Source: Curtobacterium sp. 'Ferrero' (GTDB lineage Bacteria > Actinomycetota > Actinomycetes > Actinomycetales > Microbacteriaceae). Taken from it: a stretch of DNA of 52,566 bases. The position numbers were made by a program, and so were the translations under genes. How positions within the stretch are numbered: position 1 is the first letter of the stretch; each line of letters starts with the position of its first letter. Location of the stretch: contig NZ_NXIA01000020.1 in NCBI RefSeq assembly GCF_002412165.1, positions 1 to 52,566 of the forward strand. The letters are read 5' to 3'. The notes beneath the pieces were generated by a model. The model was not told the origin of the DNA. It saw nothing but the letters and a program-made list of their open reading frames with translations, and made no database searches. Below are positions 7,735 to 15,812 of this stretch, in pieces.

Positions 7735-8396
7735 CAGGGCGAGGTCGAGTGCTGGTCGGCGAGGACGATCCCCGGCTCGGACCGATCATCCGCGATGTCC
7801 TCGCCGCTTCGTGGGACGTGGAACTCGTCGCGACGCGGGTGGATGCGCTCGAGGCGGCCATGCACCGGCTCTTCGACGTGCTCGTGGTCGACCGGCGGCT
7901 CCCAGATGGTGATGGTCTCGACGTCGTCCGTGAGCTCCGCCGGTTCCGGGTGACGACTCCTGCGCTGATGCTGACGGCCCTGGGCGAGGTCCACGACCGT
8001 GTCTTGGGCCTCGATGCCGGCGCGAACGACTACCTGGTGAAGCCGTTCGACTTCGACGAGCTCAACGCCCGCCTCCGTGTCCTGACGCGCGGCGACGACA
8101 CTCTCGGCCGGGTTGTGGAGATCGGTGGATGGTCGTTCTACCCGGAGGACCACACCGTCCACTCGCCGTATAGCGGCCGCGTGGCGCTGACTGACCGTGA
8201 GTCGGAACTCCTCGCGATCCTCGCGGCGGAACCCGACCGGGTGTTCACCCGGGAGCAGCTGCTGTCCGCAGTGTTCGAGCGCGGTGAGCAGCTCGGCACG
8301 GTCGACACGTACGTGCACTACATCCGCCGGAAGACCGAACGGGACCTCGTCGCGACCGTTCGCGGCCGCGGGTACCGGCTCGGCACCCCCGCGTAG
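7731..8396 (+). CDS. OmpR/PhoB-family response regulator
   Basis: 221 residues. The receiver domain has the acidic pocket EDD (11-13), phospho-acceptor Asp54 in VVDRRLPDG and Lys104 in YLVKPFD. The C-terminal winged helix ends with RRKTERDLVATVRGRGYRLG, typical of the OmpR class. The ATG overlaps the kinase stop and has GGAG in front. Copies of a 17-bp motif at four promoter positions in the next 8 kb are the best candidates for its binding sites. Confidence 0.92.
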   Translation: MTGRGRVLVGEDDPRLGPIIRDVLAASWDVELVATRVDALEAAMHRLFDVLVVDRRLPDGDGLDVVRELRRFRVTTPALMLTALGEVHDRVLGLDAGANDYLVKPFDFDELNARLRVLTRGDDTLGRVVEIGGWSFYPEDHTVHSPYSGRVALTDRESELLAILAAEPDRVFTREQLLSAVFERGEQLGTVDTYVHYIRRKTERDLVATVRGRGYRLGTPA

Positions 8397-8405
8397 CCAC
8401 CGTCG

Positions 8406-9956
8406 TCAGCGGTTGTAGCGGATGACCCAGGTCCGGGCGATCTTCCACTGCTGCGCCTCGTGCAGCCCTGCACGCTGGAGCGTTGCTGTGACGGTGGCCC
8501 GTACGTCGGGCTTCGTCGCGGTCACCAGCCATACCGTCGACGCTTCGCCGACCGCTGATCCGGCGTCGGAGAGTGGGCGGTGCGTTTCCCAGAGGGAGTC
8601 GCCGGCACCTGCCGGGCTGATCAGGAGTGGGTCGCGGAGCCCAGCGAACACGGCCGGGTAGGTTTCCTCGATGATCCGGGATGTCGCCTTCGGGTGCCGC
8701 TGCACCGGGCCGTAGAGGATCGCGTCGCGGGCATCGCTGGGCTCGGCGAGCCGTTGCCGTCCGATGAGGGCCGCGACCTCGCTCCACGCCGAGTCGTCCT
8801 TGGCCGTGACGGTCCGTTGCGCGACCCAGCTCGGTGCGGTCAGCCCGACCGCGAGGACCACGACGACGATTGCCGCCGGCCGGAACCACCGCTCCGGTAG
8901 CAGTGCGGTTGGGGCAGCCATCAGGAGGGCGGCGGCGGGGGTTGCGAACGCGACGTACCGCGGTGAGTACAGCGGATGCGTCACCATGGACGCGGCGATC
9001 AGCCCCAGTGTCGGCACCAGCACCCACGGTCCCGCGACGGCGACGAGCTGCCGCACGACGGTCGGCCGGACCGCGGCCGCGGCAGCGATCGCGACGAGCA
9101 CCCACAGCAGGACCGCGAAGCCGGTGTTCTTGTAGGAGAACTGCGTGACGAGCACCTCGCTGACGGTGTGCCAGCTGATGTGGCGGATCCAGGAGATCTG
9201 CGCCGACTGCGCCGACGACAGCACGGCCAGGGGCGCCACGGCCAGGATCGCGGCCCCGGCGCTGACCGCCCACGCGAGCAGCGGTCCCCGCGAGGACCGT
9301 CGTTGCAGTCGCCGGATTGCGACGACGCTCACCCCGTGGCCGACGGTCATGAGCACCAGGTACAGGAACACCGCACCGCCGATGAACGACACCGCCGCGT
9401 AGGCGATCCACCATGGCCAGGCCCGCCGGCTCGACGTGTTTGTGCGTTCGAGCGCGGTGAGCAGCAGCAGCGTCGCGGCCGTCGCGAGCAGCGCGCCGAT
9501 CGCGAAGGAGCGTCCTTCCGCACCCATCCATGTCACCCGGGGGAGCAGGGCGAACAAGACTCCGGCGACGACGCCGACCCGGATGCTGATGAGGCGGACG
9601 CCGAGGACGACCACCAGTGCTGCGGTGACGCCGACGGCGATCGCGGACGGCAGCCGCAATGTGAACGGTGAGTACCCGACGGCCGCGAACCAGAGGTGCA
9701 TGAATGCGTAGTAGGTGGCGTGGACGATGTCGACGTGCTGAATCTCTCGACCGAGCGCCGCCCACGACCGGGTCGCGGACGTCACGGTTGCGGCTTCGTC
9801 GTACCAGACGCTCGGCACCCAGCTGCCGACGACCGCAATGAGGAACCCGAGGACCCCGACAGCGCCGGGCGCGATGAGCCGTGCCGGCCGCTGCCGGGAT
9901 GCCCAGAATGGGTGAGCGGGCACTGCTCGAGGACTGGTGTGGACGTCAGTCAGCAT
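8406..9956 (-). CDS. GT39/ArnT-like membrane glycosyltransferase (GT-C fold)
   Basis: 516 residues with about ten hydrophobic segments. The first external loop carries SVWYDEAATV with the Asp-Glu pair (53-54) expected to be catalytic in GT-C enzymes such as ArnT and protein mannosyltransferases. These use polyprenyl-phosphate sugars and glycosylate lipids or proteins on the outer face. ATG 9956 has a strong GGGAGGGG ribosome site 7-9 nt upstream. The 5' end overlaps the stop of a 42-residue membrane peptide gene, so the two are likely cotranslated. It converges on the response-regulator gene and shares a divergent regulatory region with DUF2127-DedA-PAP2-MFS. Confidence 0.85.
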   Translation of the reverse strand: MLTDVHTSPRAVPAHPFWASRQRPARLIAPGAVGVLGFLIAVVGSWVPSVWYDEAATVTSATRSWAALGREIQHVDIVHATYYAFMHLWFAAVGYSPFTLRLPSAIAVGVTAALVVVLGVRLISIRVGVVAGVLFALLPRVTWMGAEGRSFAIGALLATAATLLLLTALERTNTSSRRAWPWWIAYAAVSFIGGAVFLYLVLMTVGHGVSVVAIRRLQRRSSRGPLLAWAVSAGAAILAVAPLAVLSSAQSAQISWIRHISWHTVSEVLVTQFSYKNTGFAVLLWVLVAIAAAAAVRPTVVRQLVAVAGPWVLVPTLGLIAASMVTHPLYSPRYVAFATPAAALLMAAPTALLPERWFRPAAIVVVVLAVGLTAPSWVAQRTVTAKDDSAWSEVAALIGRQRLAEPSDARDAILYGPVQRHPKATSRIIEETYPAVFAGLRDPLLISPAGAGDSLWETHRPLSDAGSAVGEASTVWLVTATKPDVRATVTATLQRAGLHEAQQWKIARTWVIRYNR

Positions 9957-10074
9957 CGAGAAGCCCCTCCCGGTCGGCTTCCACCGCAACCGCGATCAAC
10001 GCGGCCGCTACGCTCAGCACACCGAGCACACCGACACCCGCCGCCGCGAGCCCGATCCAAAGCGCCATCTCCAT
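9946..10074 (-). CDS. 42-residue single-helix membrane peptide
   Basis: Reads MEMALWIGLAAAGVG, continues as a hydrophobic helix to AVAV and ends with the acidic EADREGLLDAD tail. The stop lies 11 bp inside the glycosyltransferase gene, a coupling that suggests a conserved partner of that enzyme. The start may be ATG 10074 or 10068. I do not recognise a family. Confidence 0.6.
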   Translation of the reverse strand: MEMALWIGLAAAGVGVLGVLSVAAALIAVAVEADREGLLDAD

Positions 10075-10103
10075 CACCTCGTCACTCACTGTGCGAGTTG
10101 TGT

Positions 10104-10155
10104 CCCCAGAAACGGGTAAGACAACTACGCAGGCCATGTCTTAGTCGTTTCTGAG
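10104..10155. promoter_or_regulatory. inverted pair of putative response-regulator sites
   Basis: On the minus strand 10122-10104 reads GTCTTACCCGTTTCTGGGG; on the plus strand 10139-10155 reads TCTTAGTCGTTTCTGAG (14 of 17 identical). Together they form an inverted repeat with 16-nt arms (10107-10122 and 10138-10153, two mismatches) around a 15-nt spacer. It lies between two divergent operons. Confidence 0.6.
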
Positions 10156-10178
10156 CCCCCCAGACCGACGCTGCTCCT

Positions 10179-10748
10179 ATGACGCACGCACGGTGGACAC
10201 GGGAACGGTGGTTCGACCTGGTCTTCCTGGTCGGCTTCGCGTTCAAAGCGATCGACGGATTCATCGAGCTCGTGGTCGGAATCCCGCTGCTGTTCCTCCG
10301 GCCCGCGCAGGTTAAGACAGCGGCCCGGCTGGTCACGGCCGGTGAGCTGCAGGAGGACCCCGACGACCTCCTCGCGCACCTGATCCGTCACGGCGTCGCG
10401 ACCCTCAGCGCCGACGCGACACTGTTCGCGGCGGCGTACCTGATCGCGCACGGGCTGGTGAAGCTCGGCATCGTCGCTGCGATCTTCCGCGGCTCCCGCC
10501 GGCTCTACCCGTGGGCGATCGCCGCGCTCGGTGGCTTCGTCATCTGGCAGGGCTACGAGTTCGTCCTGCACCCCAGCGTCGGCTTGGCACTGCTGACACT
10601 GTTCGACCTCGTCATCGTGGCCCTGACGGTCCGCGAGTGGCGACACCACCGCTCGCTTGGTGACGCCGTCCGCAGCATGCTCGGCCGCACCCCCCGCACC
10701 CCTCGGCGGCACCCGCCGGCCGGAACCACCTGGAGAAACGCCCTGTGA
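10179..10748 (+). CDS. DUF2127 family membrane protein
   Basis: 189 residues with four hydrophobic segments. RWFDLVFLVGFAFKAIDGFIELVVG, HGLVKLGIVAAI and LYPWAIAALGGFVIWQGYEF are the hallmarks I associate with DUF2127. No biochemical role is established. It is the first gene of an operon in which DedA, PAP2 and MFS genes follow with overlapping starts, so a role in membrane lipids is a reasonable inference. The C-terminus is basic and rich in Arg and Pro. Confidence 0.75.
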   Translation: MTHARWTRERWFDLVFLVGFAFKAIDGFIELVVGIPLLFLRPAQVKTAARLVTAGELQEDPDDLLAHLIRHGVATLSADATLFAAAYLIAHGLVKLGIVAAIFRGSRRLYPWAIAALGGFVIWQGYEFVLHPSVGLALLTLFDLVIVALTVREWRHHRSLGDAVRSMLGRTPRTPRRHPPAGTTWRNAL

Positions 10749-11392
10749 CACCGCTCGCCCTGCACCTGTTCAACGCCGCGTCGCTGCTGCACGCTTTCGG
10801 CCCGTGGGTGCTCGCCGGCATCGCGCTCCTGGTCGTCGTCGAATCCGGGGTGCTGTTCCCGTTCTTGCCGGGCGACTCCCTGCTGGTGACGGCCGCGATC
10901 CTCAGCGCCACCCTCGGCGTCACCGCTTGGCAGGTCGCCATCGTCGCCGTCGTCGCAGCGATTGTCGGTGACGTGATCGGGTACGTTCTCGGCGCCCGGG
11001 TCGGACGTCGACTCTTTCGCCCCGGCGCCCGCCTGCTCACACCGGCGCGACTCCAGGAGTCCGAGGCGTTCTTCACTCGATGGGGTGGGATCTCCCTCGT
11101 CCTTGGCCGGTTCGTGCCGGTCGTCCGCACCTACGTCCCCCTGGCCGCAGGAACCGCACGCATGCCCGTCGGCCGGTTCATGCTCTGGAACGTCGTCGGA
11201 GCCGTCGCCTGGGTCGGTCTGCTCGTCACGGCCGGTGTGCTGCTCGGTGGCATCCCCCTCATCGCGGAACACATCAACGCGGTCATGATCGTCGTGGTCG
11301 TCGTCTCCGTCCTGCCCCTGGTCATCGGCGCACTGCTTCGCCGCCGGCGCCGCACCGCTGAGGCACACGCGCAGGCGCAGGCGCAGCGGTGA
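10745..11392 (+). CDS. DedA family membrane protein (putative lipid-carrier flippase)
   Basis: 215 residues with the DedA core: ESGVLFPFLPGDSLLVTAAIL in the first re-entrant region and LGRFVPVVRTYVPLAAGTARM in the second, followed by terminal helices. Members of this family have been reported to translocate undecaprenyl phosphate or phospholipids across the membrane. GTG 10745 overlaps the previous stop, with GGAG 10 nt before. Next to PAP2 enzymes this suggests recycling of a polyprenyl carrier. The C-terminal tail has a short QAQAQ repeat. Confidence 0.88.
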   Translation: MTPLALHLFNAASLLHAFGPWVLAGIALLVVVESGVLFPFLPGDSLLVTAAILSATLGVTAWQVAIVAVVAAIVGDVIGYVLGARVGRRLFRPGARLLTPARLQESEAFFTRWGGISLVLGRFVPVVRTYVPLAAGTARMPVGRFMLWNVVGAVAWVGLLVTAGVLLGGIPLIAEHINAVMIVVVVVSVLPLVIGALLRRRRRTAEAHAQAQAQR

Positions 11393-12162
11393 GCAGCGTC
11401 GAGCGAGGATGGTGGGGGAGAAAGTTCACCCTCGAGCGGCACGCGGTCACCGCTGAGGAGCGGGCCGTGCTGCTGCGCGGTTCGGTGATCCTCGCGATCG
11501 TCGGTGCCCTGGTGTTCGCCTCCATGCTCGTCGGTGTCCTCACCCGCTCCGGGGTGCAGTACCTCGACCGGCCGGTCGAGACGTGGTTCAACAGCCTGCG
11601 GAAGCCGGACCGGACCGGCGTGATGGTGTTCCTCGCGATCGTCTTCGGCCCCGTCGGCATGCCGATCATCGTCCTCGTCGTCACCGTCGTCTGGTTCCTG
11701 CTCGCCCGCCATGCGTGGCGTCCGATCCTGCTCGCCAGCAGCATGGTGCTCGGGGTGGCGACGGCGCAGCTCACCGCGCCGCTCGTCCGGCACCCGCGGC
11801 CCCCAATCGGCCTCATGCTCCTCGGGCCCGACCACACCTTCTCGTTCCCGTCCGGCCACGTCCTCGGCGCCAGCGACTTCTTCCTCATCGGCGCGTTCCT
11901 CATCGCATCCCGGACGCATCGGCGATGGGTGACGGTGCTCCTCTTCTCGATAGCGGCGGTCATGATCGCGGTCCAGGTGTTCAGCCGCCTGTACCTCGGG
12001 TACCACTGGCTGACCGACGTGACCGCCTCCGTAGGGCTGTCGATGATGATCACCTCCGTCGCAATCGCAGTCGACACCCACGTCACCGCTCGGATCACCG
12101 GCTCCGCCGGACCGTCACAGAGCACATGCCGGTCTCGGTCGTCCATCAGACTGAGCCCGTGA
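11389..12162 (+). CDS. PAP2 family membrane phosphatase
   Basis: 257 residues. The signature motifs are LVRHPRPP (132-139; the leading Lys of the first PAP2 motif is not conserved in an obvious place), FPSGH (153-157) and SRLYLGYHWLTDV (199-211). Five to six helices are evident. GTG 11389 overlaps the DedA stop (GTGA). Together with DedA it could dephosphorylate and return a polyprenyl carrier. It differs clearly from the PAP2 protein at 6005, so it is not a recent duplicate. Confidence 0.88.
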   Translation: MSSVERGWWGRKFTLERHAVTAEERAVLLRGSVILAIVGALVFASMLVGVLTRSGVQYLDRPVETWFNSLRKPDRTGVMVFLAIVFGPVGMPIIVLVVTVVWFLLARHAWRPILLASSMVLGVATAQLTAPLVRHPRPPIGLMLLGPDHTFSFPSGHVLGASDFFLIGAFLIASRTHRRWVTVLLFSIAAVMIAVQVFSRLYLGYHWLTDVTASVGLSMMITSVAIAVDTHVTARITGSAGPSQSTCRSRSSIRLSP

Positions 12163-13340
12163 CGACTTCTCAGCCGCCCACACGACACCTCGCGCCCCTC
12201 TACCTCGCCGGCTTCACCACCGCGTTCGGCGCCCACGGCGTCGCCAGCGTCCTCGGCGCGGAGACCGACGAAATCGGCCTGAGCCTGCTCGGCCTCGGAG
12301 CGGTCCTCGCGCTCTACGACATCGCCGAGGTGATCCTGAAGCCACTGTTCGGAGCGCTCAGCGACCGCATCAGTGCGAAACCCGTCATCATCGGCGGACT
12401 CGTCGCGTTCGTCGCCGCGTCCCTGCTCGCGATCGTCGTCCCCACCGTCATCGTCCTCGCACTCGCCCGGCTCGGCCAGGGCGCCGCGGCCTCCGCGTTC
12501 AGCCCCGCCTCGTCAGCGGCGGTCGCGCGGATCGCCGGGAAGCAGCGCCTCGGCCGGTACTTCGGCCGCTACGGCGCATGGAAGAGCCTCGGCTACGTCC
12601 TCGGCCCCCTCCTCGGCATCGTCCTCGTCCAGGCGTTCGACATCCGCGCGCTGTACCTCGCGCTCGCGGTCCTCGCCGCGGTCGCCGCGATCTGGGTGAC
12701 GGTCTCGATGCCGTCGCTGCCGGTACAGCCGCGACCTCGGTACACCGTCCTCGACCTCGTCCGTCAGACGACCGACCGCAGCTTCCTCATCCCGACCCTG
12801 GTGCTGGCGTCCACGACAGCCGTGCTCGGCGTGGCCGTCGGATTCCTGCCGCTGCTCGCCACGCGGCTCGAACTCCCCGCCGTGGTCGGCGCCGCGGCGA
12901 TCGCGGTCCTCGCACTCGTCTCGACCGTGGTCCAGCCGCAGATCGGACGGCTCCGCGATGACGGACGGATCCACACACGCACCGGCAGCGCCGCAAGCCT
13001 CCTCGTCGCGGCGGCTGCGCTGGTCGTCCTCGCGGTCGCCCCAAACGCGGTCACGTTGTTCGTCGCCGCGATCGCGTTCGGGCTGATGATCGGCATCACC
13101 ACCCCCCTCGCATTCGCACACCTCGCCGCGGCCACCCCGGAGGAGCGGATGGGCCGGACGATGGGCAACGCGGAACTTGGCCGGGAAGCAGGCGACGCCG
13201 GCGGGCCACTCCTCGTGGGCGTGATCGCCGCCGCCTGGACGCTCCCGGCCGCGCTCGGCGTGCTTGCCGCGTCAACCGCGGGGGCCGCCCTGATCAGCTG
13301 GATGGGGCTCCGCAGCCCGCGGCGGCGCGATCCTCAGTAG
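12159..13340 (+). CDS. MFS transporter
   Basis: 393 residues with about twelve hydrophobic segments. The motif FGALSDRISAKPVIIGG after the second helix is the MFS loop 2-3 signature. GTG 12159 overlaps the PAP2 stop (GTGA); an in-frame ATG at 12126 is less likely. It is the last gene of the four-gene envelope operon, and an efflux role fits the context. The substrate is unknown. Confidence 0.85.
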   Translation: MTTSQPPTRHLAPLYLAGFTTAFGAHGVASVLGAETDEIGLSLLGLGAVLALYDIAEVILKPLFGALSDRISAKPVIIGGLVAFVAASLLAIVVPTVIVLALARLGQGAAASAFSPASSAAVARIAGKQRLGRYFGRYGAWKSLGYVLGPLLGIVLVQAFDIRALYLALAVLAAVAAIWVTVSMPSLPVQPRPRYTVLDLVRQTTDRSFLIPTLVLASTTAVLGVAVGFLPLLATRLELPAVVGAAAIAVLALVSTVVQPQIGRLRDDGRIHTRTGSAASLLVAAAALVVLAVAPNAVTLFVAAIAFGLMIGITTPLAFAHLAAATPEERMGRTMGNAELGREAGDAGGPLLVGVIAAAWTLPAALGVLAASTAGAALISWMGLRSPRRRDPQ

Positions 13341-13585
13341 GTGCCGTCGCGGCGGTCCTGCTGCGTGATCTGCTCACCAGATGCCGGGTTGATACCGGAC
13401 CGCGTCGTCGTCGTGGTGCGGTGCCCACCAAACGCGACGGCGAGGCTAATGATCAGCAGCACCACGCCAGCGATCATCAGGATGAAACCGATCAGGTTCA
13501 GGTTGGCGCCGGCGACTTGGTAGTCGACCGCGAACGCGATGATCGCGCCAATAACGATGAGCGCGATGCTCGAGCCGATACGCAT
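13334..13585 (-). CDS. DUF6458-like small membrane protein
   Basis: 83 residues: MRIGSSIALIVIGAIIAFAV, a short loop, then a second helix FILMIAGVVLLIISLAVAF and a Thr/Arg/Gln-rich tail. The pattern matches the actinobacterial DUF6458 family as I remember it. ATG 13585 has an AGGAAGGA ribosome site. Its 3' end overlaps the MFS gene by 7 bp in convergent orientation. A 17-bp putative response-regulator motif lies about 170 bp upstream. Confidence 0.75.
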   Translation of the reverse strand: MRIGSSIALIVIGAIIAFAVDYQVAGANLNLIGFILMIAGVVLLIISLAVAFGGHRTTTTTRSGINPASGEQITQQDRRDGTY

Positions 13586-13897
13586 GATGCGTGTCCTTCC
13601 TCGGAAACTCGACAGTATTGGTCCGCCTGTGGTCGAGGCGGTCGTATCCAGGTGACGCCGAAGCGTGAGGGGGGAGACGCTCCGGCGCCACCTGATCGAC
13701 GCCCATCCCAGCACATCGCTGCGCGAGCGCCACCACCGTGCCTGGGACCCACCCAGGAATCGGTAAGAAAGCAACAACAGGCGCACATGGATGCTGCTCC
13801 ACGGGCGTGCAACGCTGAAGCTCGGCGACGGGGGACTACCGCGGGGCCGGTCGCGGGTCTGGTGGGAAGGGCGAACCCACCGGGGCCACCCCGGGGC
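13586..13897. other. intergenic region with a putative regulatory site
   Basis: No gene seen. It holds the upstream region of the DUF6458 gene. On the minus strand 13768-13752 reads TCTTACCGATTCCTGGG, which matches the 17-bp motif of 10104-10122 at 14 of 17 positions without gaps. Confidence 0.55.
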
Positions 13898-14497
13898 TTA
13901 GAGGGACGCGAGCATGTCCTGCATTTGGGTGATCTGCTCGGTCTGGCTCGACACGATCGACTTCGCCATCGCGACGGCGTCGGTGTTCTTGCCCTTGGTG
14001 ACTTCGGTCTTGGCCATGTCGACGGCGCCCTTGTGGTGCTGGATCATCTCCTCGAGGTAGAGCTTCGCGGCGTCCTTCGCGGACGCCTGGTCAAGGTCGT
14101 CCATGTCGGAGTCGGACATCATCCCGGACATGGAGTGCCCCATCCCGGAGTGCTCCGACTCGGTTGGCTCATCCCAGCCCTTGAGCCAGGTGGTGAGCTG
14201 GTTGATTTCTGGGGACTGCTCGGCCTTGATTTGCTTCGCGAGGTCGGTGACGTCGGTGTCGACGCCGGAGCCCTTGGCGAGGAGCATGTCGCTCATCTCG
14301 ACGGCCTGCTTGTGATGGGGCAGCATCATCTGCGCGAACATCACGTCCTGGTCGTTGTGCGCCGACGCGGCCGACGTCGACGAGGACGACGAACCCGTTT
14401 CCGAGCTGCTGTTGCCCGTGGAGCAGCTGGCGAGGGTGAGGCCGAGGGTCAGTGCGGCCGCGACCGCGAGGGCGCGCGTGGTGGTGGTGGTGTGCAT
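13898..14497 (-). CDS. DUF305 lipoprotein
   Basis: 199 residues. A lipoprotein signal with lipobox LASC places Cys25 as the lipidated residue, followed by a Ser-rich linker. Two DUF305 repeats each carry a His pair: MLPHHKQAVEMSD (His61-62) and MIQHHKGAVDMAK (His154-155), with a Met/His-rich stretch between. These His/Met features suggest metal (often copper) binding outside the membrane. A GGAAAG ribosome site precedes the ATG. The neighbours DUF6153-like and DUF4396, plus a CsoR-like operator, support a metal-response role. Confidence 0.9.
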   Translation of the reverse strand: MHTTTTTRALAVAAALTLGLTLASCSTGNSSSETGSSSSSTSAASAHNDQDVMFAQMMLPHHKQAVEMSDMLLAKGSGVDTDVTDLAKQIKAEQSPEINQLTTWLKGWDEPTESEHSGMGHSMSGMMSDSDMDDLDQASAKDAAKLYLEEMIQHHKGAVDMAKTEVTKGKNTDAVAMAKSIVSSQTEQITQMQDMLASL

Positions 14498-14606
14498 GAT
14501 CTTTCCGTTCCCGTGGATGCGTCAGGTGTTCCGGATAGGCGGACGCCTCCCGGATCTGGGCATGCGGAACTCGCACCTGCGGTGATGCGGGCTCCACCGG
14601 GGCGGA

Positions 14607-15062
14607 TCAGATGCGGATGATCTGCAACGCCGTCAGTGACGGGGGTCTCGGTGGCGCGATCGTGCGTGGTAGCCGGTCAGCGAGGGCGAGCAGTCGCGAG
14701 AGCAGGTAGAGGATGCCGCCGGTCCGGACGCGCAGCAGCGCCCACGTGAACAGCGCGATCGTCAGCGCGCACGCCATCCCCATCAGGGAGCACATCAGCG
14801 CACACAGGCCGCTGTCACAGCCCGCATCGGTGAGGACAGTCATCACCGCGGCCACGGGAGCCGCGTGCTCGTCGTGGCCAGCGGCTGCGACGAGGCTGTG
14901 CTCAGCGGTGGCCGCGGGAGCAGCCATCGGGTGCTCGTGGCCGGCGGCGTGCCCGGCCATCGAGTGCATCAGGACTGTGAAGCCGACCAGCAGCAGCAAC
15001 GCCAGCGTCGCCGTGGCCTGCAGCAGCAGCCGGCGGCGCGGGGAGGCGGTGGTGGTGAGCAT
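14607..15062 (-). CDS. DUF6153-like His/Cys-rich membrane protein
   Basis: 151 residues. A first helix (LLLQATATLALLLLVGFTVL) is followed by MHSMAGHAAGHEHPM, a His-rich segment, then GCDSGLCALMCSLMGMACAL, a Cys/Met-rich second helix region, and a third basic tail. The clustered His, Met and Cys residues suggest metal binding at or in the membrane. I place it near DUF6153 by pattern only. ATG 15062 is preferred over the longer frame because it starts directly before basic residues and the first helix. It is divergent from DUF4396 across the CsoR-like operator. Confidence 0.65.
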   Translation of the reverse strand: MLTTTASPRRRLLLQATATLALLLLVGFTVLMHSMAGHAAGHEHPMAAPAATAEHSLVAAAGHDEHAAPVAAVMTVLTDAGCDSGLCALMCSLMGMACALTIALFTWALLRVRTGGILYLLSRLLALADRLPRTIAPPRPPSLTALQIIRI

Positions 15063-15210
15063 CAGTCTTTCGAGCAGACGGGTCGGATGGGCGCTTCTAT
15101 GGTGCGGTACCCCGATCGGCGGCGGCAACTCGGTGTCCGGATTCACACCGAACCCGCCGCGATCGGCCGATTCGGGAACACAGAGAAGGGTTCCGCGTTA
15201 CAGCGCATGG

Positions 15211-15228
15211 TACCCCCCAGGGGTATAC
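15211..15228 (+). promoter_or_regulatory. CsoR-like copper-responsive operator
   Basis: TACCCCCCAGGGGTA (15211-15225) is an inverted repeat of TACCCC/GGGGTA with 3-nt spacing, the pattern bound by CsoR/RcnR-family repressors. It overlaps GTATAC (15223-15228), a possible -10, about 40 bp before the DUF4396 start. No csoR gene is in the window. Confidence 0.6.
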
Positions 15229-15266
15229 GTGAACTGTTGACGCCAGCCGCGTCAGATCGGAGCAGC

Positions 15267-15767
15267 ATGGACACGCACGAGCACCACCAGATGAGCGGAC
15301 ACGAGCACGCCGACCACGGCGCCGGGCACGGAACGACGACGTGGTCGATGGCAGCACAAGCAACGCTGCACTGCCTCACCGGGTGCGCGATCGGCGAAGT
15401 CCTCGGCATGGTGATCGGCACCGCTGCTGGCTTCCACAACGCCGGCACCATCGTCCTGTCGATCGTCCTCGCGTTCATCTTCGGCTATGCACTCACCATG
15501 CGCGGCGTCATCAAGTCCGGCCTGACACTCGCAGCGGCGTTCAAGGTCGCTTTCGCAGCCGACACCGTCTCGATCGCGGTCATGGAGATCATCGACAACA
15601 CGGTCGTGGTCGCGATCCCCGGCGCGATGGACGCGCAGCTCAACCAGTGGCTGTTCTGGGGATCCCTCGCACTCGCCCTCGCCCTCGCGTTCGTGGTCAC
15701 CACCCCCGTAAACCGGTGGATGATCAGCCGCGGCTTCGGCCACGCCGTCGTCCACGACCACCACTGA
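15267..15767 (+). CDS. DUF4396 membrane protein
   Basis: 166 residues. The N-terminus is His-rich (DTHEHHQMSGHEHADHGAGH) and the C-terminus ends VVHDHH, around four helices including LHCLTGCAIGEVLGMVIG and GVIKSGLTLAAAFKVAFAADTVSIAVME. These features match DUF4396, often found in copper- or metal-handling loci. A GGAG ribosome site precedes ATG 15267. The CsoR-like operator upstream indicates induction by Cu(I) or a similar metal. Confidence 0.82.
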   Translation: MDTHEHHQMSGHEHADHGAGHGTTTWSMAAQATLHCLTGCAIGEVLGMVIGTAAGFHNAGTIVLSIVLAFIFGYALTMRGVIKSGLTLAAAFKVAFAADTVSIAVMEIIDNTVVVAIPGAMDAQLNQWLFWGSLALALALAFVVTTPVNRWMISRGFGHAVVHDHH

Positions 15768-15770
15768 CTG

Positions 15771-15800
15771 GGTCTCGATAGACGATCGTCTACCGGGACC
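15771..15800. terminator. imperfect hairpin between convergent genes
   Basis: A 30-nt inverted repeat with two mismatches per 15-nt arm and the central palindrome TAGACGATCGTCTA, between the DUF4396 and signal peptidase stops. It resembles the TAGCCGATCGGCTA palindrome at 16546-16559. Confidence 0.5.
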
Positions 15801-15812
15801 GGTCGCGTTGTG

